From the NCBI GenBank assembly GCA_022701365.1, contig JAKUHH010000068.1, positions 63,189-127,188 of the forward strand: a stretch of DNA of 64,000 nt, written 5' to 3'. Origin of the DNA: Mycocentrospora acerina (lineage: Eukaryota > Ascomycota > Dothideomycetes > Pleosporales). The stretch's first letter is position 1. Each line of letters starts with the position of its first letter. The translations under genes and the position numbers were made by a program. Below are positions 22,440 through 34,291 of this stretch, in pieces. The notes beneath the pieces were generated by a model. The model did no database searches and was not told the DNA's origin. It saw only the letters and a program-made list of their open reading frames with translations.

Positions 22440-23413
22440 ATGTCCACCTTCGAACCGGTCATTGTACGTACGCCCCGATCACACGGCCCCAATTCCCTGG
22501 AGCACACACGCCCGGCTGCACACCGGCATGAATTTTCGCGATCTGGATAGCACACGCAGCACCAATGCAGGACCTCTGGCTGACAATGCTCCCAGGTCAT
22601 CGACGGCAAGGGGCACTTGCTCGGTCGCCTCGCCAGCACCGTCGCCAAGCAGCTCCTCAACGGCCAGAAGATCGTTGTTGTGCGCTGCGAGGCCCTCAAC
22701 ATCTCTGGCGAGTTCTTCCGCGCCAAGCGTACGTTTACCCTCCATCGAACACGGACGAGAGATTCTGGGAGAGCAAGCACAATGGGTGGCTATGACAGGA
22801 GAGAAAGGGTCGTTGTGGTTTTACGGGCACTGGCTAACGCGACGCAATACAGTAAAGTACTCGGCTTTCTTGCGCAAGCAGACCCGTTACAACCCCACCC
22901 GCGGTGGTAAGATAGCCCCAACGCTGCAGGCCTGCATTGCCGCTCACACATCCTGACAGGTCCCTTCCACTTCCGCGCCCCGTCCAAGATGTTTTGGCGA
23001 ACTGTCCGCGGCATGATTCCCCACAAGACCGCCCGTGGCACGGCTGCTCTTGAGCGTCTCAAGACCTTCGAGGGTATCCCCGCTCCCTACGACAAGAAGA
23101 AGCGCGTCGTCGTTCCCCAGGCTCTGCGCGTTCTGAGGCTGAAGCCCGGCCGCAAGTACTGCACTGTTGGCCGTCTCGGTCACGAGTTTGGCTGGAAGTA
23201 CCAGGATGTTGTTGCCCGGTACGTACATGATGTTTTGTTTTCTGCAATGGACTCGCAACTAACGACCACCACAGTCTTGAGGAGCGCAGGAAGGTCAAGG
23301 GTGCCGCATACTACGAGCGCAAGAAGGCCGCCAGGAGGCAGTTGGGCGAGGCCAAGAAGACGGCTTCTGTTGACAGCAAGACCCAGGAGCACCTCACCTC
23401 CCTCGGCTACTAG
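22440..23413 (+). CDS. RPL16: 60S ribosomal protein L16 (uL13)
   Basis: Five exons: 22440-22463, 22596-22728, 22853-22906, 22960-23218 and 23275-23413, giving 202 residues, the normal length of uL13. Exon 1 encodes only MSTFEPVI, and exon 2 continues VIDGKGHLLGRLASTVAKQL. Exon 3 gives LKYSAFLRKQTRYNPTRGG, exon 4 PFHFRAPSKMFWRTVRGMIP and KYCTVGRLGHEFGWKYQDVV, and exon 5 LEERRKVKGAAYYERKKAAR to the end. All introns are GT..AG (132, 124, 53 and 56 bp). This is a cytosolic large-subunit protein, L16 in yeast and L13a in animals. Many introns near the 5' end are typical of fungal ribosomal-protein genes. Confidence 0.95.
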
Positions 23414-24111
23414 ACATCGGCTTGCGATGAATAATGTCGGTCTCTGCGATGTGGTTCGGCGTGGAGTGCATTGGGCTCATGGGATCTTTTCTACCTTTAT
23501 CATACTTCGACCGTTCGAATGGGTGTCCAGGCAAAAAGAGCATATCGATTCCAGGATGCTTACGTGGTTATGGGTTCTTCCAGGTCGGTCAGCTGTGTCT
23601 TCAGGTACAATTTCCGCTAGAGGGAATACGAAATGAAAATCCTACGGTTCATGGCACGGCCTGTTGATGGAGTTTTGCTGCAAATATATCCCGAGTTTGT
23701 TCATTCAGCTATGCGTCCTCCATATCTGCCATCTCGCTATTTACACATAAAAACTAACATATTCCTGCATCTCCTTGATTCTTGCAAACTGCCACGCCCT
23801 ACGGCTATTGATGTTGTATGAGAGCAGTTGAGACGGAGCGACGGATGTGGCTCATGTGCTCGCGGATGTGATGCCTGCGGCTGGAGAGCCAATAAGCGGA
23901 GAACCTCGGGAACCCGGTACACTCCCGCTACCAGGCTTTACCCCGGATCTCGCGCGCGTTCAACTACGCATTCATCCATCTCGAAGCAAAACGTACATGT
24001 GTAGTGATCTCACCACATATCTGAGCGACTTTGGCGTTTTTGTTTCCACTGATTGTTCATCTCCTTGCCGTATCAACAATTCCAACATATAATCCGACCG
24101 TAAGAACTACC
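23414..24111. other. Intergenic, no gene seen
   Basis: 3' UTR of RPL16 and promoter of the acyl-CoA-ligase-like gene. Nothing else is recognised. Confidence 0.4.
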
Positions 24112-25933
24112 ATGGTGAACGCAAAAGATCGACTCAAGCAACTTGCGTCACACTTCACTTCTGCGAACCCTGTTCCAGGTCCTCCTCCAATCCTGCCAGG
24201 CGATAGCCATGAGTATCATCATCGGCACAACTTTCACACGCTGAGTCCGACATCATTTCTCTGGAGAGCTGCGCAGATTGAACCTGAGGCGACGGCAATA
24301 TATCACAAGACTGCAAACAACCAAATCCTCCAGCGGTCCTATCTTGAGGCTGCAGATCGTGCGCGAGGTCTCGCATACTTTCTCAAGAAACATGGATACA
24401 AAAGAGTTGGTATACTTGCGACAAACACACCAGCATTTCTCGAGTCCATATTCGGCATCGCAGCAGCCGGAGCAGTCAATGTCGCAATCAATTACCGATT
24501 GAAGCCAGATGATATCTCGTACATTTTTCAGCATTCAGAGGTAGACTACATCATCGCCGACTTCGAGTTTGTGCACCTGTTGGACGGTTATCGCAAGGAG
24601 CGACCCGATGTGCCAATCTTGGTGGATACTGATACCGATGCCACTGAAGGTGAATTGTCTGGGCCATTCGACGATGCTGTGCTGGAAGGATTGAATTACG
24701 ATGTCGCAACCGGAAATAAAGGGTGGTCAAATCTGCAATCGCAGACAGAGAATGAGGAGGATGTCATCGCGCTGGCGTACACATCTGGCACGACTGCGCG
24801 ACCAAAGGGTGTAGAATACACGCACCGCGGCGTTTATCTTGCCGCCATGGCAAACGTTATCGAGAGTGGATTGAATTACCACATTGGCCGTGCAAAATAC
24901 CTGTGGACACTCCCCATGTTCCACGCCACTGGTTGGACGTTCCCCTGGTCTGTCACCGCTGTGCGTGGCACACACTACTGTCTCCGCAAGATCGATTACC
25001 CGGAGATATGGCGACTTCTTAAGGAGGAAGGTATTACACACATGAATGCCGCGCCTACTGTCAACACGTTACTCTGTGCGGCGAAGGAAGCTGAGAGGTT
25101 GCCACAGCCCGTGCGCGTTACCGTCGCTGCGTCTCCGCCCACTGCCTGGCTTTTCGAGCAAATGACAAATCTAAATCTCCAGCCAGTGCATGTTTATGGT
25201 CTTACAGAGACATATGGCCCTGTCACAAAAGGATACTACATGCCTTCCTGGGACACTATTCCCGAGAAGGAGAAATATGCCAGAATGGCAAGACAAGGAC
25301 ATGGTTTCATTGCTGCCATGCCTGTTCGAGTCATCAAAACCGAGCAGGAAGAAGGCGTGCTGATTGATGTTGCCCGTGATGGAAAAGAAATCGGAGAGAT
25401 TGTATTCGAAGGCAACATCTGCGCCAAGGGGTACTACAAGGACGCAGAAGCGACGCGGAAATTGTGGGCAGGCGGTGTTTCTCACAGCGGAGATCTGGCA
25501 GTCTGGCACCCAGATGGTGCAATCCAGATTTTGGACCGAGCAAAGGATATCATCATCTCAGGTATATATTTTACAGGCACCATGACACTGTATGGACGAG
25601 GCTGACTCAGTAACAGGCGGTGAGAACATATCCAGCGTGGCTCTCGAAGATATGCTCTCCACCCATCCAAATATTCTCGAAGTCGGCGTTGCTGCAGTAG
25701 CTGATTCTCACTGGGGCGAGAGACCAAAGGCTTTTGTCACCACCAAGGACGGAAGCAATAGCGCAACATTTGGCGAGGAGGTTATCCAGTGGGCAAAGGA
25801 GCACAGCCACATCTCCAAGTTCATGGTGCCGCGAGAGGTCGAAGTAGTGCAGGAGCTACCAAAGACAAGCACGGGAAAGATTCAAAAAAATGTGCTTAGA
25901 CAGTGGGCAAAGGGAAACCGGGAAGCAAAGTGA
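24112..25933 (+). CDS. AMP-dependent acyl-CoA ligase-like enzyme (ANL superfamily)
   Basis: Two exons, 24112-25561 and 25617-25933 (55-bp intron, GTATAT...TAACAG), giving 588 residues. The ATG at 24112 opens MVNAKDRLKQLASHF. The ANL core motifs are in order: AYTSGTTARPKGVEYTHRG (P-loop-like A3), VYGLTETYGP (A5), HSGDLAVWHPDGAIQILDRA (A7), KDIIISGGENISS (A8, assembled by the splice) and PKTSTGKIQK with the catalytic A10 lysine. These enzymes adenylate a carboxylic acid and transfer it to CoA. The overall type matches the medium-chain/acyl-activating group (plant AAE1-like) rather than acetyl-CoA synthetase. No PTS1 tripeptide is seen (end NREAK). The acid substrate is unknown. The region 3' of the intron is required for the A8 and A10 motifs. 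Confidence 0.9.
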
Positions 25934-26096
25934 GCAATGGTTGTACTATGTTGTGTCATTTGACTTGAGTCTTACTCCGCCATTATAACGTCCATTTATT
26001 TTTGGACCTCGTGTAATTATCCAAAATTGTAAATTCTTTCCATGCCTGCCTTTACACTCACTCCACAATCCTCATCCCAAAACCCCCCCAGCGTCA

Positions 26097-27781
26097 CTAC
26101 TCCTTTGCCTTTCCATTCCCCTTCACAGTCGCCGCCCCATTCGGCGCAACGTTAATTCCACTCTTCCCACCCACAGACGTACTTCCATCCGAGCCCTTTG
26201 TGATTCCCAAATTGCCGCCCGCATTCACCGCATTCCCAGCTCCATCCAGCGTGATGCCCGCTTCCTCGGAGAACTTCTCAGCTTCCTCCGTCGCCTTGAC
26301 GCCGTTGGACTTTTCGCTTTCAGGCTTGGCGGCTGGCTTTTGCTTCTCGGCTTCGGCTTTGGCGGCTTCACCTTCTGCGCGGCCGGGTTGGGAGGCGACG
26401 GAAGGATCGACGGAGGGGGATGCTGGGGGGGAGGGTGTGGGCGAGGGAGATGAAGCTGGTGTTGATGGTGACGGTGAAGCTGATTCTTTGGCGGCAGACG
26501 GCTTTTCGCCCTTTGCTGCAGCTGGCTTCTCGCCTTCCGTGGTAGGCTTTTGTCCTTCTGCAGTGGGCTTTCCAGATTCTGTTGCGGGCTTTCCTACTTC
26601 TGCAGCAGGCTTTTCTCCTTCTGGAGCAGCTGGTTTCTCTCCTTGTGCGGTAGGCTTTGCTGATTCTGTAGCAGGCTTCCCGCTGCCAGTCTCTGTAGTA
26701 GGCTTTCCTCCTTCCGCAGCGGGCTTTCCTGATTCTGTAGCAGGCTTCGCTCCTTCTGCGGCAGGCTTCCCTGACTCTGTGGCAGGCTTTCCCGGTTCTG
26801 CAGCAGGCTTTCCTGGTTCTGTAGCGGGCTTTTCTCCTTCTGTAGCAGCTGGTTTCTCTCCTTGTGCGGCAGGCTTTGCTGATTCTGTAGCAGGCTTCCC
26901 GCTGCCAGTCTCTGTAGTAGGCTTCCCTCCTTCTGCAGCAGGCTTGCCAGTTTCTGCGGTAGGTTTTTCTCCTTCCGCAGCGGGCTTTCCTGTTTCTACA
27001 GCTGGCTTTGCTCCTTCTGCAGCAGGCTTTCCTGCTTCTGTAGCAGGCTTTCCTGATTCTGCAGCAGGCTTCGCTCCCTCTGCGGCAGGCTTCCCTCCTT
27101 CTGCAGCGGGCTTGCCAGTTTCTGCGGTAGGCTTTCCTCCTTCCGCAGCGGGCTTTCCTGTTTCTGTAGCAGGCTTTGCTCCTTCTGCGGCAGGCTTCCC
27201 TGACTCTGTGGCAGGCTTTCCTGATTCTGTAGCAGGCTTCGCCCCCTCTGCGGCAGGCTTCCCCCCTTCTGCAGCAGGCTTCCCTCCCTCCGCAGGTGCC
27301 TTACCCCCTTTCGCCGGCGCCGTCCCGTTCTTGCCCCCATTACCCCCAAGGCTAATCCCATTCCCAGAGATTCCCCCACCTTCGCCGCCAAGTGTCAGTC
27401 CTCCAATCTTCAACTGCCGCTTCTCAATCGTCACATCCCTAACCTCCAGCTCACTACCCTTGAGCTTGACACCCTCGACTTCAACAGTTCGGCGCACAGG
27501 GCTCGCACGGTAGGCACGGGCAGCAAGGGAACCCTAAGAGAGCGATTAGCATGGTTCATAGAACGCAAGGATTTGAGACCTAGCTCGTGTTCTGTTGGTG
27601 CAAATTGGAAATATGTAGATGCAGCAGCCAAAGAGGGGAGAGGGGGGGACTTGGATTAAAGGAGAATATGCAAAGGAAACACAACACCACTACATACCGA
27701 CCATCTCGGGTAAAGAGGAGCAGTGAAAGCCTCCACGCTCGACAATACCACAAGAGCATATGCCAATTCCGAAATCTTCAT
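26097..27781 (-). CDS. Predicted secreted protein with about 38 KP-rich heptad repeats
   Basis: Two exons on the minus strand, 27781-27698 and 27533-26097 (164-bp intron, GTATGT...CTCTTAG), giving 506 residues. Exon 1 encodes a signal-peptide-like start (MKISELAYALVVLSSVEAFT). Exon 2 continues GSLAARAYRASPVRRTVEVE and ends the pre-repeat region at TIEKRQLKIGG. VRR and EKR are possible Kex2 cleavage sites. Residues about 100-370 are a run of about 38 seven-residue units of type GKPA(A/T)E(G/S), then a Ser/Pro/Thr tract (SPSPSTPASSPSPTPSPPAS) and an acidic/Gly C terminus. The protein is very hydrophilic and lacks cysteine, so it should be disordered, extracellular or wall-associated. No function is known to me. 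If exon 1 were wrong, the protein would lose its secretion signal, so the join deserves testing. Confidence 0.75.
26500..27300 (-). repeat. In-gene 21-bp tandem repeats with a larger internal duplication
   Basis: Coding repeat of about 21 bp (seven codons). A longer block with TCTCTCCTTGTGCGG and CCCGCTGCCAGTCTCTGTAG (plus-strand reading) occurs twice, starting near 26641 and 26870, an offset of 229 bp. This implies a segmental duplication inside the array. Confidence 0.8.
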
Positions 27782-29131
27782 CCTGACCCAAAAGGAAGAT
27801 TTGGAAATATATATATATATATAAATAAAAGAATTGAAAAGAAGATTTAAAAAAAACAACAACAGCGTATGACCTGACCTGACCTGACCTGCAGACCTAC
27901 TTTTGAGAAGAAGGAAGAAACAAAAAAAAGACGGAAAAAATCTACAGAAATGGAGGGTGTAGAATTTTTAAAAAGCAAACGCGTTCTAGTTAAGTGTTAA
28001 AGAAATAAATGGTTATAGCCCTCTCTTTTTGATCATTTACCTAACCATCTCCTCGACGACCTACCCACCTACCTGCCTGCCTCCCCTTTGCGCCCAGCCC
28101 AAGCAAACGCATTGCGCAACAAACCCGGAACATCTTGGCCGTCTCGCAGCGCTCGGGAAAAAGAATGCAAGGCTGTCTGGAGCATTGTGTACTGGATTTT
28201 TGTGGGGGGGCAAGTGTGGTGTGTGTTGCGGAAGGTGTTGCAGCTGTAGAATGGCATCCTTGTCTGTTTCATTTTTTTGTGGTAAGGGGGGGGGGGGGGG
28301 GGGGGGGGGNNNNNNNNNNNNNNNNNNNNNNNNNNNNNNNNNNNNNNNNNNNNNNNNNNNNNNNNNNNNNNNNNNNNNNNNNNNNNNNNNNNNNNNNNNN
28401 NNNNNNNNNNNNNNNNNNNNNNNNNNNNNNNNNNNNNNNNNNNNNNNNNNNNNNNNNNNNNNNNNNNNNNNNNNNNNNNNNNNNNNNNNNNNNNNNNNNN
28501 NNNNNNNNNNNNNNNNNNNNNNNNNNNNNNNNNNNNNNNNNTTTTTTTTTTTTTTTAGTAAAATGAGGGCGTGGGGTATGCATTCTCGGTTGTGTTGGTG
28601 GCCGACGACAAGATGGTTGTGGGTATGTGCGATTGTCAATGTGTGTGATGGGGATTTGTTCTTGTTTCGTGTCTGCCATATATCAGGGCGAGTATGTGCT
28701 AGCTCCCGGCGTACAACATGAAGACAGAAAAAAATATGTATCCTTGACGCAGATAGATAGGACAGTGACTACTTGATACCTGAATGTGATGACATGGGTA
28801 ATCAGCAAATTCTGAAGAGAGGTCTCACTCCTAATAGGACTTTGACGATGAGGTGCGAATGCTACAATGTCTTTGATTTTTTTTGCCACACTCGTAGGAC
28901 GATTGGGATTTAGCCTACAGCAGTGTTTCACTTGGCTCGCAACATAAAATTATCACAAGCTGGAAGAATATGGTCGTAAGGCTCCTCCATTCAGCTTATT
29001 TGGCGTCCCACACTCTCTGCCTCTTCTCACTCATATCGCATAACCAACCGTCGCCCTTGTCTATCAAAAGAATCTGAAGTTCCAAGAGGCTCGTCTATCA
29101 TGGATCTTTTCTGCTGGCGATCGAACGCAGC
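27782..29131. other. Intergenic with assembly gap
   Basis: Promoter side of the KP-repeat gene and 3' side of the DUF1295 gene. A GACCT repeat (four copies, about 27875-27894), a TA run (27809-27822) and the gap at 28286-28556 are the only features seen. Confidence 0.5.
28286..28556. other. Assembly gap: G24, 232 N, T15
   Basis: Unknown bases occupy 28310-28541. The left flank is a run of 24 G (28286-28309) and the right flank a run of 15 T (28542-28556). Sequencing probably failed at the homopolymers; the gap size may be estimated. Any open frame through it is meaningless. Confidence 0.95.
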
Positions 29132-30292
29132 CTACAGCTTCTTTGCACCCTTACCGGCCTTTGCAGCTTTCATCTTCTCGTTCTCCTTCGCAGTCCTTGG
29201 TAACTCCATGCTTTTCGTGTTACCGTTGGGCAGAAACTTGCCTACACGGTTTTGGTACACTTTGTACTCTGGGTACTTGCCTGCACTCAGTAGCTCTGTA
29301 AGCCATGTGCTACCCTGGAAGAGAATCAGGTAAGAGAAGGCGCCGGCAAAAGTGTAGTTGAGATACGTCTGGCTCTCCATGCATGACCATTGGTACAGGC
29401 ATACCCAGATTGCCTGCTCAGCAGCGAAGTTGGGATGACGCGACCACGCCCACAGACCTGACGTGTTGAAGCCACGGTCGAGTTGCTCACGCGTGAATTT
29501 GTACTCGGAGGGGACCTTGGCCAGTTTTTGGTATGCAGCCTTGGCTTTGTGGAAGTTCCACTGCTGTTGGTCGGCAAAGAACTCGATGACTACAAGGACG
29601 ACCATAGTGCGACCGAAAAATGTATCGTACGTGGAGCGCTCGTTGCCGGTAGCGCGCGAAGTCAGTAGGAGAATGTAGGTGGGGGTCGTGATGGCGAAGA
29701 GAAGAATCTGTGATCCAAATTAGACACTGATGGTGGGCCATAAGGAAGCAGTTGATGGACTTACATTCTGTATGAATGCGATGAAGGTAAAGTCAAACAC
29801 AGACATGACGGCAGGTCCAACAAAGTCCTTCACAATGTTCCATCTGTAGTCTTCGCTTCCTATGGAATATCCGCCCTTGCGCCAATAGTTGTATGTCAAT
29901 CGTATGCTCCAGATGACGCTGACTGCCATGACATGGTCAACTTTGAGCGATGGCAAGCCATTTGCATGGGCCCATAGACAGTAGTGTATATTGTAAATAG
30001 AGGGCAGTAGACTCCACAGGCGGTCGACTTGCGAATAGTTGCGGTTGATTTCTGCCACCACGAAGACGACTGGGGACAGGAAGATTGCAAATGCGAGCGC
30101 TGTCATCAGGGGGTTCGTAGTGAGATAGACATTCTGAAGCGCCTGCCAGCTGTTGATATTCTCGACAATCCTGTAGGGCAGGGCATAGAGCTGTGGTAGA
30201 AATGGCTCGACGGTGATGGTGTAGTTTGCAGTGTCGGGGAGCGATTTGACCAGGGGCAGAGCCAGGTCGAGGGCTGCGTGGGGCACAATCAT
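29132..30292 (-). CDS. DUF1295 / steroid-reductase-fold membrane protein
   Basis: Two exons on the minus strand, 30292-29765 and 29707-29132 (57-bp intron, GTAAGT...ATCACAG), giving 367 residues. Hydrophobic segments are plain: LMTALAFAIFLSPVVFVVAE, AVMSVFDFTFIAFIQN, ILLFAITTPTYILLL and TFAGAFSYLILFQGSTWL. The signature NTSGLWAWSRHPNFAAEQAI together with YPEYKVYQNRVGKFLP near the C terminus identifies DUF1295, related to 3-oxo-5-alpha-steroid 4-dehydrogenases and ICMT-type methyltransferases. It should be a multi-pass ER membrane protein; the reaction is not established for the fungal group. The C terminus is lysine-rich (KMKAAKAGKGAKKL). It is divergent from TOP3, with 293 bp between start codons. 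Confidence 0.88.
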
Positions 30293-30585
30293 CTTCGATT
30301 CTCAACGCCGATTGTGGGGTTGGAGAGGGCAGAGACGAAACAGTGAGGACCCCCTTCTTGAATGAAGAAGATGCGTCTGGTCGCGTGGATCCGAAGTTGG
30401 TAGCGATGACCTCATGAGTCGTGCATGTCGTGTTCGTTTCTGCTGCTGCGGGTCGCTTGGCCACCCGCCAAGCCTGCCAGACGCGCCTTCCCTAGTTGAC
30501 GCGTTTTCACATGACCGGGTGTCTGCTGCCTATGTCCTCTCAAGCTCCAGGTTTATCATATGGAAGCCCTTGTGCATAAAACAGG

Positions 30586-32885
30586 ATGACCAGAGTACTC
30601 TGTGTTGCAGAAAAGCCGTCCATCGCAAAGGCAGTGGCAAACCATTTGGGAGGACAGGCACGAGCTGTATGTTCACCTAAAGATTTGCTGAGCTCTTTGG
30701 TGAGGCAAACTGAGACGTGCGACTGACATTCAAATAGGAGAGTGTCAACGGCATCGGGTGGGTCAAAAACTACAAATTTGATTTTCGTTTCCAGCAATGG
30801 GGACAGTGTTCTGTTACATTCACTTGTGTTGCTGGCCATATAGTGGCACAGGACTTTCATGAACGCTACAAGAAATGGCAATCATGTGCACCTGGTGATC
30901 TGTTTGAAGCACCTATACTGAGTTCTATTGCAGAAGTATGTTCATGTTTTGCGTATTTGGTCACTTTGATGTTGACGTTCCAGTAGGATAAGAAGGCGGT
31001 GGCCAAAAACATCGAGTCACAGGCACGGTATGCCGACATTCTGTTCATATGGACCGACTGTGATCGTGAAGGCGAGCACATTGGGACGGAGATCCGTGAC
31101 ATTGCACTCAAGGTCAAACCAAACATGCAGGTTTGGAGGGCGAGATTCAGCAACATTGAAAGAGCGTAAGGATTGCATCTTGTCGACAATGGTCGAATGC
31201 TGACAAGAGACAGTCACGTCATTCAGGCTTCGCAAAATCCCATCCGTCTGGACGAAGCACAAGCCCAAGCAGTTGCAGCTCGCATTGAACTCGACCTTCG
31301 GTTAGGAGCAGCCTTTACCCGCATGCAAACCCTTGCGTTGCAGAACATGATTCCTACACAGGGGGAACAGCGTGCAAAACTCATCAGCTACGGATCTTGC
31401 CAGTTTCCTACCCTGGGCTTTGTCGTTGATCGATACCTGCGCGTGCGGAACTTTGTGCCAGAGCCATTCTGGTATATCAAGATGACGCACATGAAAGATG
31501 AGATAGAGGTCAAGTTCAACTGGCGTCGAGGCCACCTTTTCGATCGCATGACTGTTATTCTCATCTTTGAACGGTGTTTGTTATCCAAAGCAGCAAAAGT
31601 CATCAAAATGGCCAAGAAGCCGACTAAAAAGTGGAAGCCTCTGCCCCTGACCACCGTTGAGCTACAAAAGAACGGCAGTCGTTTTCTTCGCATGACTTCT
31701 CAAGATGTTATGAAGGTTGCGGAAGACCTGTACACCAAAGGATGGATAAGCTATCCGCGTACCGAGACTGACCAGTTCGATCGTGGTATGGATTTGAAAA
31801 CGTTGGTGTCCCGGCAAACACAAGATGGCCGATGGGGAGGGTTTGCACAGAACTTGATGAACGGAGGGTTCAATCAGCCCCGAAGCGGGCGTAACAATGA
31901 CAAGGCGCATCCGCCCATTCACCCAGTCAACTATGTCGCGCCCAACTCGCTCAACGACAACGAGCGGCGTGTGTACGAGTTTGTTGTCCGCCGCTTTCTG
32001 GCCTGTTGCTCCGAGGACGCAGTGGGCGAAGCTACAGACGTTGAAGTCGAGTACGGAGGCGAGGTGTTCCATGCTCATGGTCTCACGGTTATTGCAAGAA
32101 ACTATCTCGACGTCTACCCATATGACAAGTGGGAAAGCAGTCAGGCACTGCCCATGTATACAATAGGCGAGGCGTTTGAACCCACAGAAGCAAATTTAGT
32201 CGACGGACAAACATCAGCGCCGAGCTATCTTACGGAGCCCGAGCTTATCGCTCTGATGGATGTGAATGGAATCGGAACCGATGCTACCATGGCCGAGCAC
32301 ATTGCAAAGATCAAGGAGCGCGAATACGTAATTGCGCGACCAAAAGGAGGCAGTGCTGGAGATGGCGGCAATGGCACGGGTAGGGGCCGAGGTAGGGGAA
32401 GAGGTGGTGGAGCAAGAGGTGGAAGAGGTGGAAGAGGTGGCCGGGGCGGAGCTGCTACTGCTTCGAATGGGACTGAAGGAGCCAGTGGGGGGATTCAAGA
32501 GTTCATTCCAACGACACTGGGTATAGCGCTCATTGAGGGATACGACAATGTTGGGATTGAGACGAGTCTGAGCAAGCCGTTTTTGCGAAAGGAGGTACGT
32601 GTCTTGCTTGGTAGAGAAGGCCAAGAGCAGAGGCTAACGTTTGAACAGATGGAAATGCAGATGAAGGATATATGCGAAGGGCGCTCGACGCGTCACGATG
32701 TGGTGCAGCAGAACTTGGAGCAATATCGCGCCGTGTTCAACCGCACAGTGCAGCAGATCAATGTGCTCAAGTCGGTAAGCCAAGAGTTGTGCAATTATGG
32801 ACATGTGTGTTGTGTAGTCGGTTCGCTAACCAAGTCCCCACTCCAGGCTATTACCAAGTACGTGGTAAACGCGAATCATGGCTGA
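30586..32885 (+). CDS. TOP3: DNA topoisomerase III (type IA)
   Basis: Six exons: 30586-30666, 30738-30935, 30987-31165, 31214-32594, 32649-32774 and 32847-32885, giving 667 residues. Exon 1 starts MTRVLCVAEKPSIAKAVANH, the Toprim glutamate region. Exon 3 has WTDCDREGEHIG, the Toprim DxDxE acidic set, and joins exon 4 as RFSNIERAHVIQASQNP. The catalytic tyrosine lies in GWISYPRTETDQFD. An Arg/Gly tract (GRGRGRGRGGGARGG onward) interrupts the core after KEREYVIARPKGG and before FIPTTLGIALIEGYDN. Top3 decatenates recombination intermediates with an Sgs1/BLM helicase and Rmi1 in the nucleus. Introns 4 (54 bp) and 5 (72 bp) are in frame and free of stops, so retained forms would still be translated. 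The protein is shorter at the C terminus than animal TOP3A, which carries extra zinc fingers. Confidence 0.93.
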
Positions 32886-34186
32886 GACATTCTGCACGCG
32901 CACTAAACACGGATGGTTGCCGTATGGAAGAGTAGTCATTTACGTCATACCTGGGCCTATTTGAAGCATTCGCGGTGGGGTTTCCTTGGGAGCTGGTGGT
33001 AGTGCTGCGAGACGCGAGCCTGGCAGAGGCACACGGCAGCCACGTGCGTGTGGTTGTCTCTTCCCGAGCGTCTCAGCACGATTCGCAAGCTGTGGTCTGC
33101 AGCCGGCTCCGGTTTCGGTGGCGGAGGGGCACGAGGAGGGGTGTGGGTGGTTGAGGACCCCGCGCTGATAAGGCCAATAGATGTTGGGCGTGGGAACGCA
33201 TGGAGCGTGGCTGGATGGAGGGAGCAAGCACAGGTTGGGGGTGGTGTCGGCTGAGGACGGAGCGAGCAAGCAGGGATTCGGGGTTGTTATGATGATGATT
33301 ACGGTGATATTGATCATGGTAATACTGATGATGATGTAGTCATGGATGGCAATGTGGGAGGCCATGGCAAAGACAAGGCCCGGCCATTGCAGCCATGCAT
33401 GTGTGTGTGCATATATGTGTGTGTGTGTATGTCAGTGTGTGTGCCTGTCCAAGTGCCATGGCCATGACCATGACCAGGACATGACATGACCAGGACCATG
33501 GCACCAGCGAGAAGGGAGCCTGGCTTACGCAGGGCGCGGCCGTGCCCTGCTTTGGACGCAGACGGGGAGAGTCTATCGCAGGCGTCATGGCTGATCGGGC
33601 AGGGGCGCAAGGTGTCAGCTGCCCCTCTGGCCAACCAGACGGCCGGCCAAACCCTTGCAGGCCCACGAGCGACCGGGCCCCCGTAGCTTCCCGCTGTTTG
33701 GTCCCGACCTGACCTTATCGGCCTGCGTGGATGACTGTGACTACACAATATAAGACTCGAGCTCCATACCGCACACTGAATATTCAACCTGCCCCAACCT
33801 GCCTCTGGAGACTGTCTTGGCTGCCTGCTCTCCTGCCTCTGCCCCTCCCCTGCCTCTGCCTCTGCCTGTGCCTCTGCCCGTCCAGCGACATTCCCTGCCC
33901 CGGGAGATTTGCCGATCGACATCGCCGATCGCCAGCTGGTCGGAACGGAGGCTGGCTGTGGAGTCGGACAGCGAGCGACTGTGCTGCTGCAGCTTGACCG
34001 CCGCGACAACGCACGCACGCACGCACGCACGCACAGCAAGAGCGTGAAAAAAAAGAAGAGCACGACGATAGCCGAGAGCGTGCACAGGATCCTGTCGAGT
34101 AAAAAGGCCGCCCTGCCTGCTTGCGCCGCCGTGTTGCTGCTGCTGCCGTCTCTGCGACTCTCCGCTTCTCTGTCTCTCCCTGCCCT
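32886..34186. other. Intergenic with simple repeats
   Basis: 3' side of TOP3 and leader/promoter of the Stb3-like gene. It contains GATGAT runs (33285-33335), TG runs (33400-33440), CCATGACC-type near repeats (33455-33500), a CTGCCT-rich stretch (33800-33885) and ACGC repeats (about 34011-34035). No gene is seen. Confidence 0.5.
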
Positions 34187-34258
34187 GTAAGTGCGTGCGC
34201 GCGTGCGTGTGCTGCCGTCCGCGCTGAGCACCTCGCTAACCTGCGTGCTCCACCACAG
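34187..34258 (+). other. Probable 5' UTR intron of the Stb3-like gene
   Basis: CCCT|GTAAGT, an internal CGCTAAC branch-like site, and CCACCACAG|CAACC, 72 bp long, ending 33 bases before the ATG at 34292. All three splice signals are canonical. Confidence 0.6.
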
Positions 34259-34291
34259 CAACCGCCGTTTCCCGCCAAACACACGCCCGCC

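Noticed and set aside
26200..27513. Plus-strand 437-codon frame over the KP-repeat gene
   Set aside because: It is the mirror of the repeat (AGFPPSAAGF...), lacks a start context, and the minus strand has the signal-peptide exon and splice sites.
28029..28721. Frames crossing the N gap
   Set aside because: They depend on unknown bases and homopolymers.
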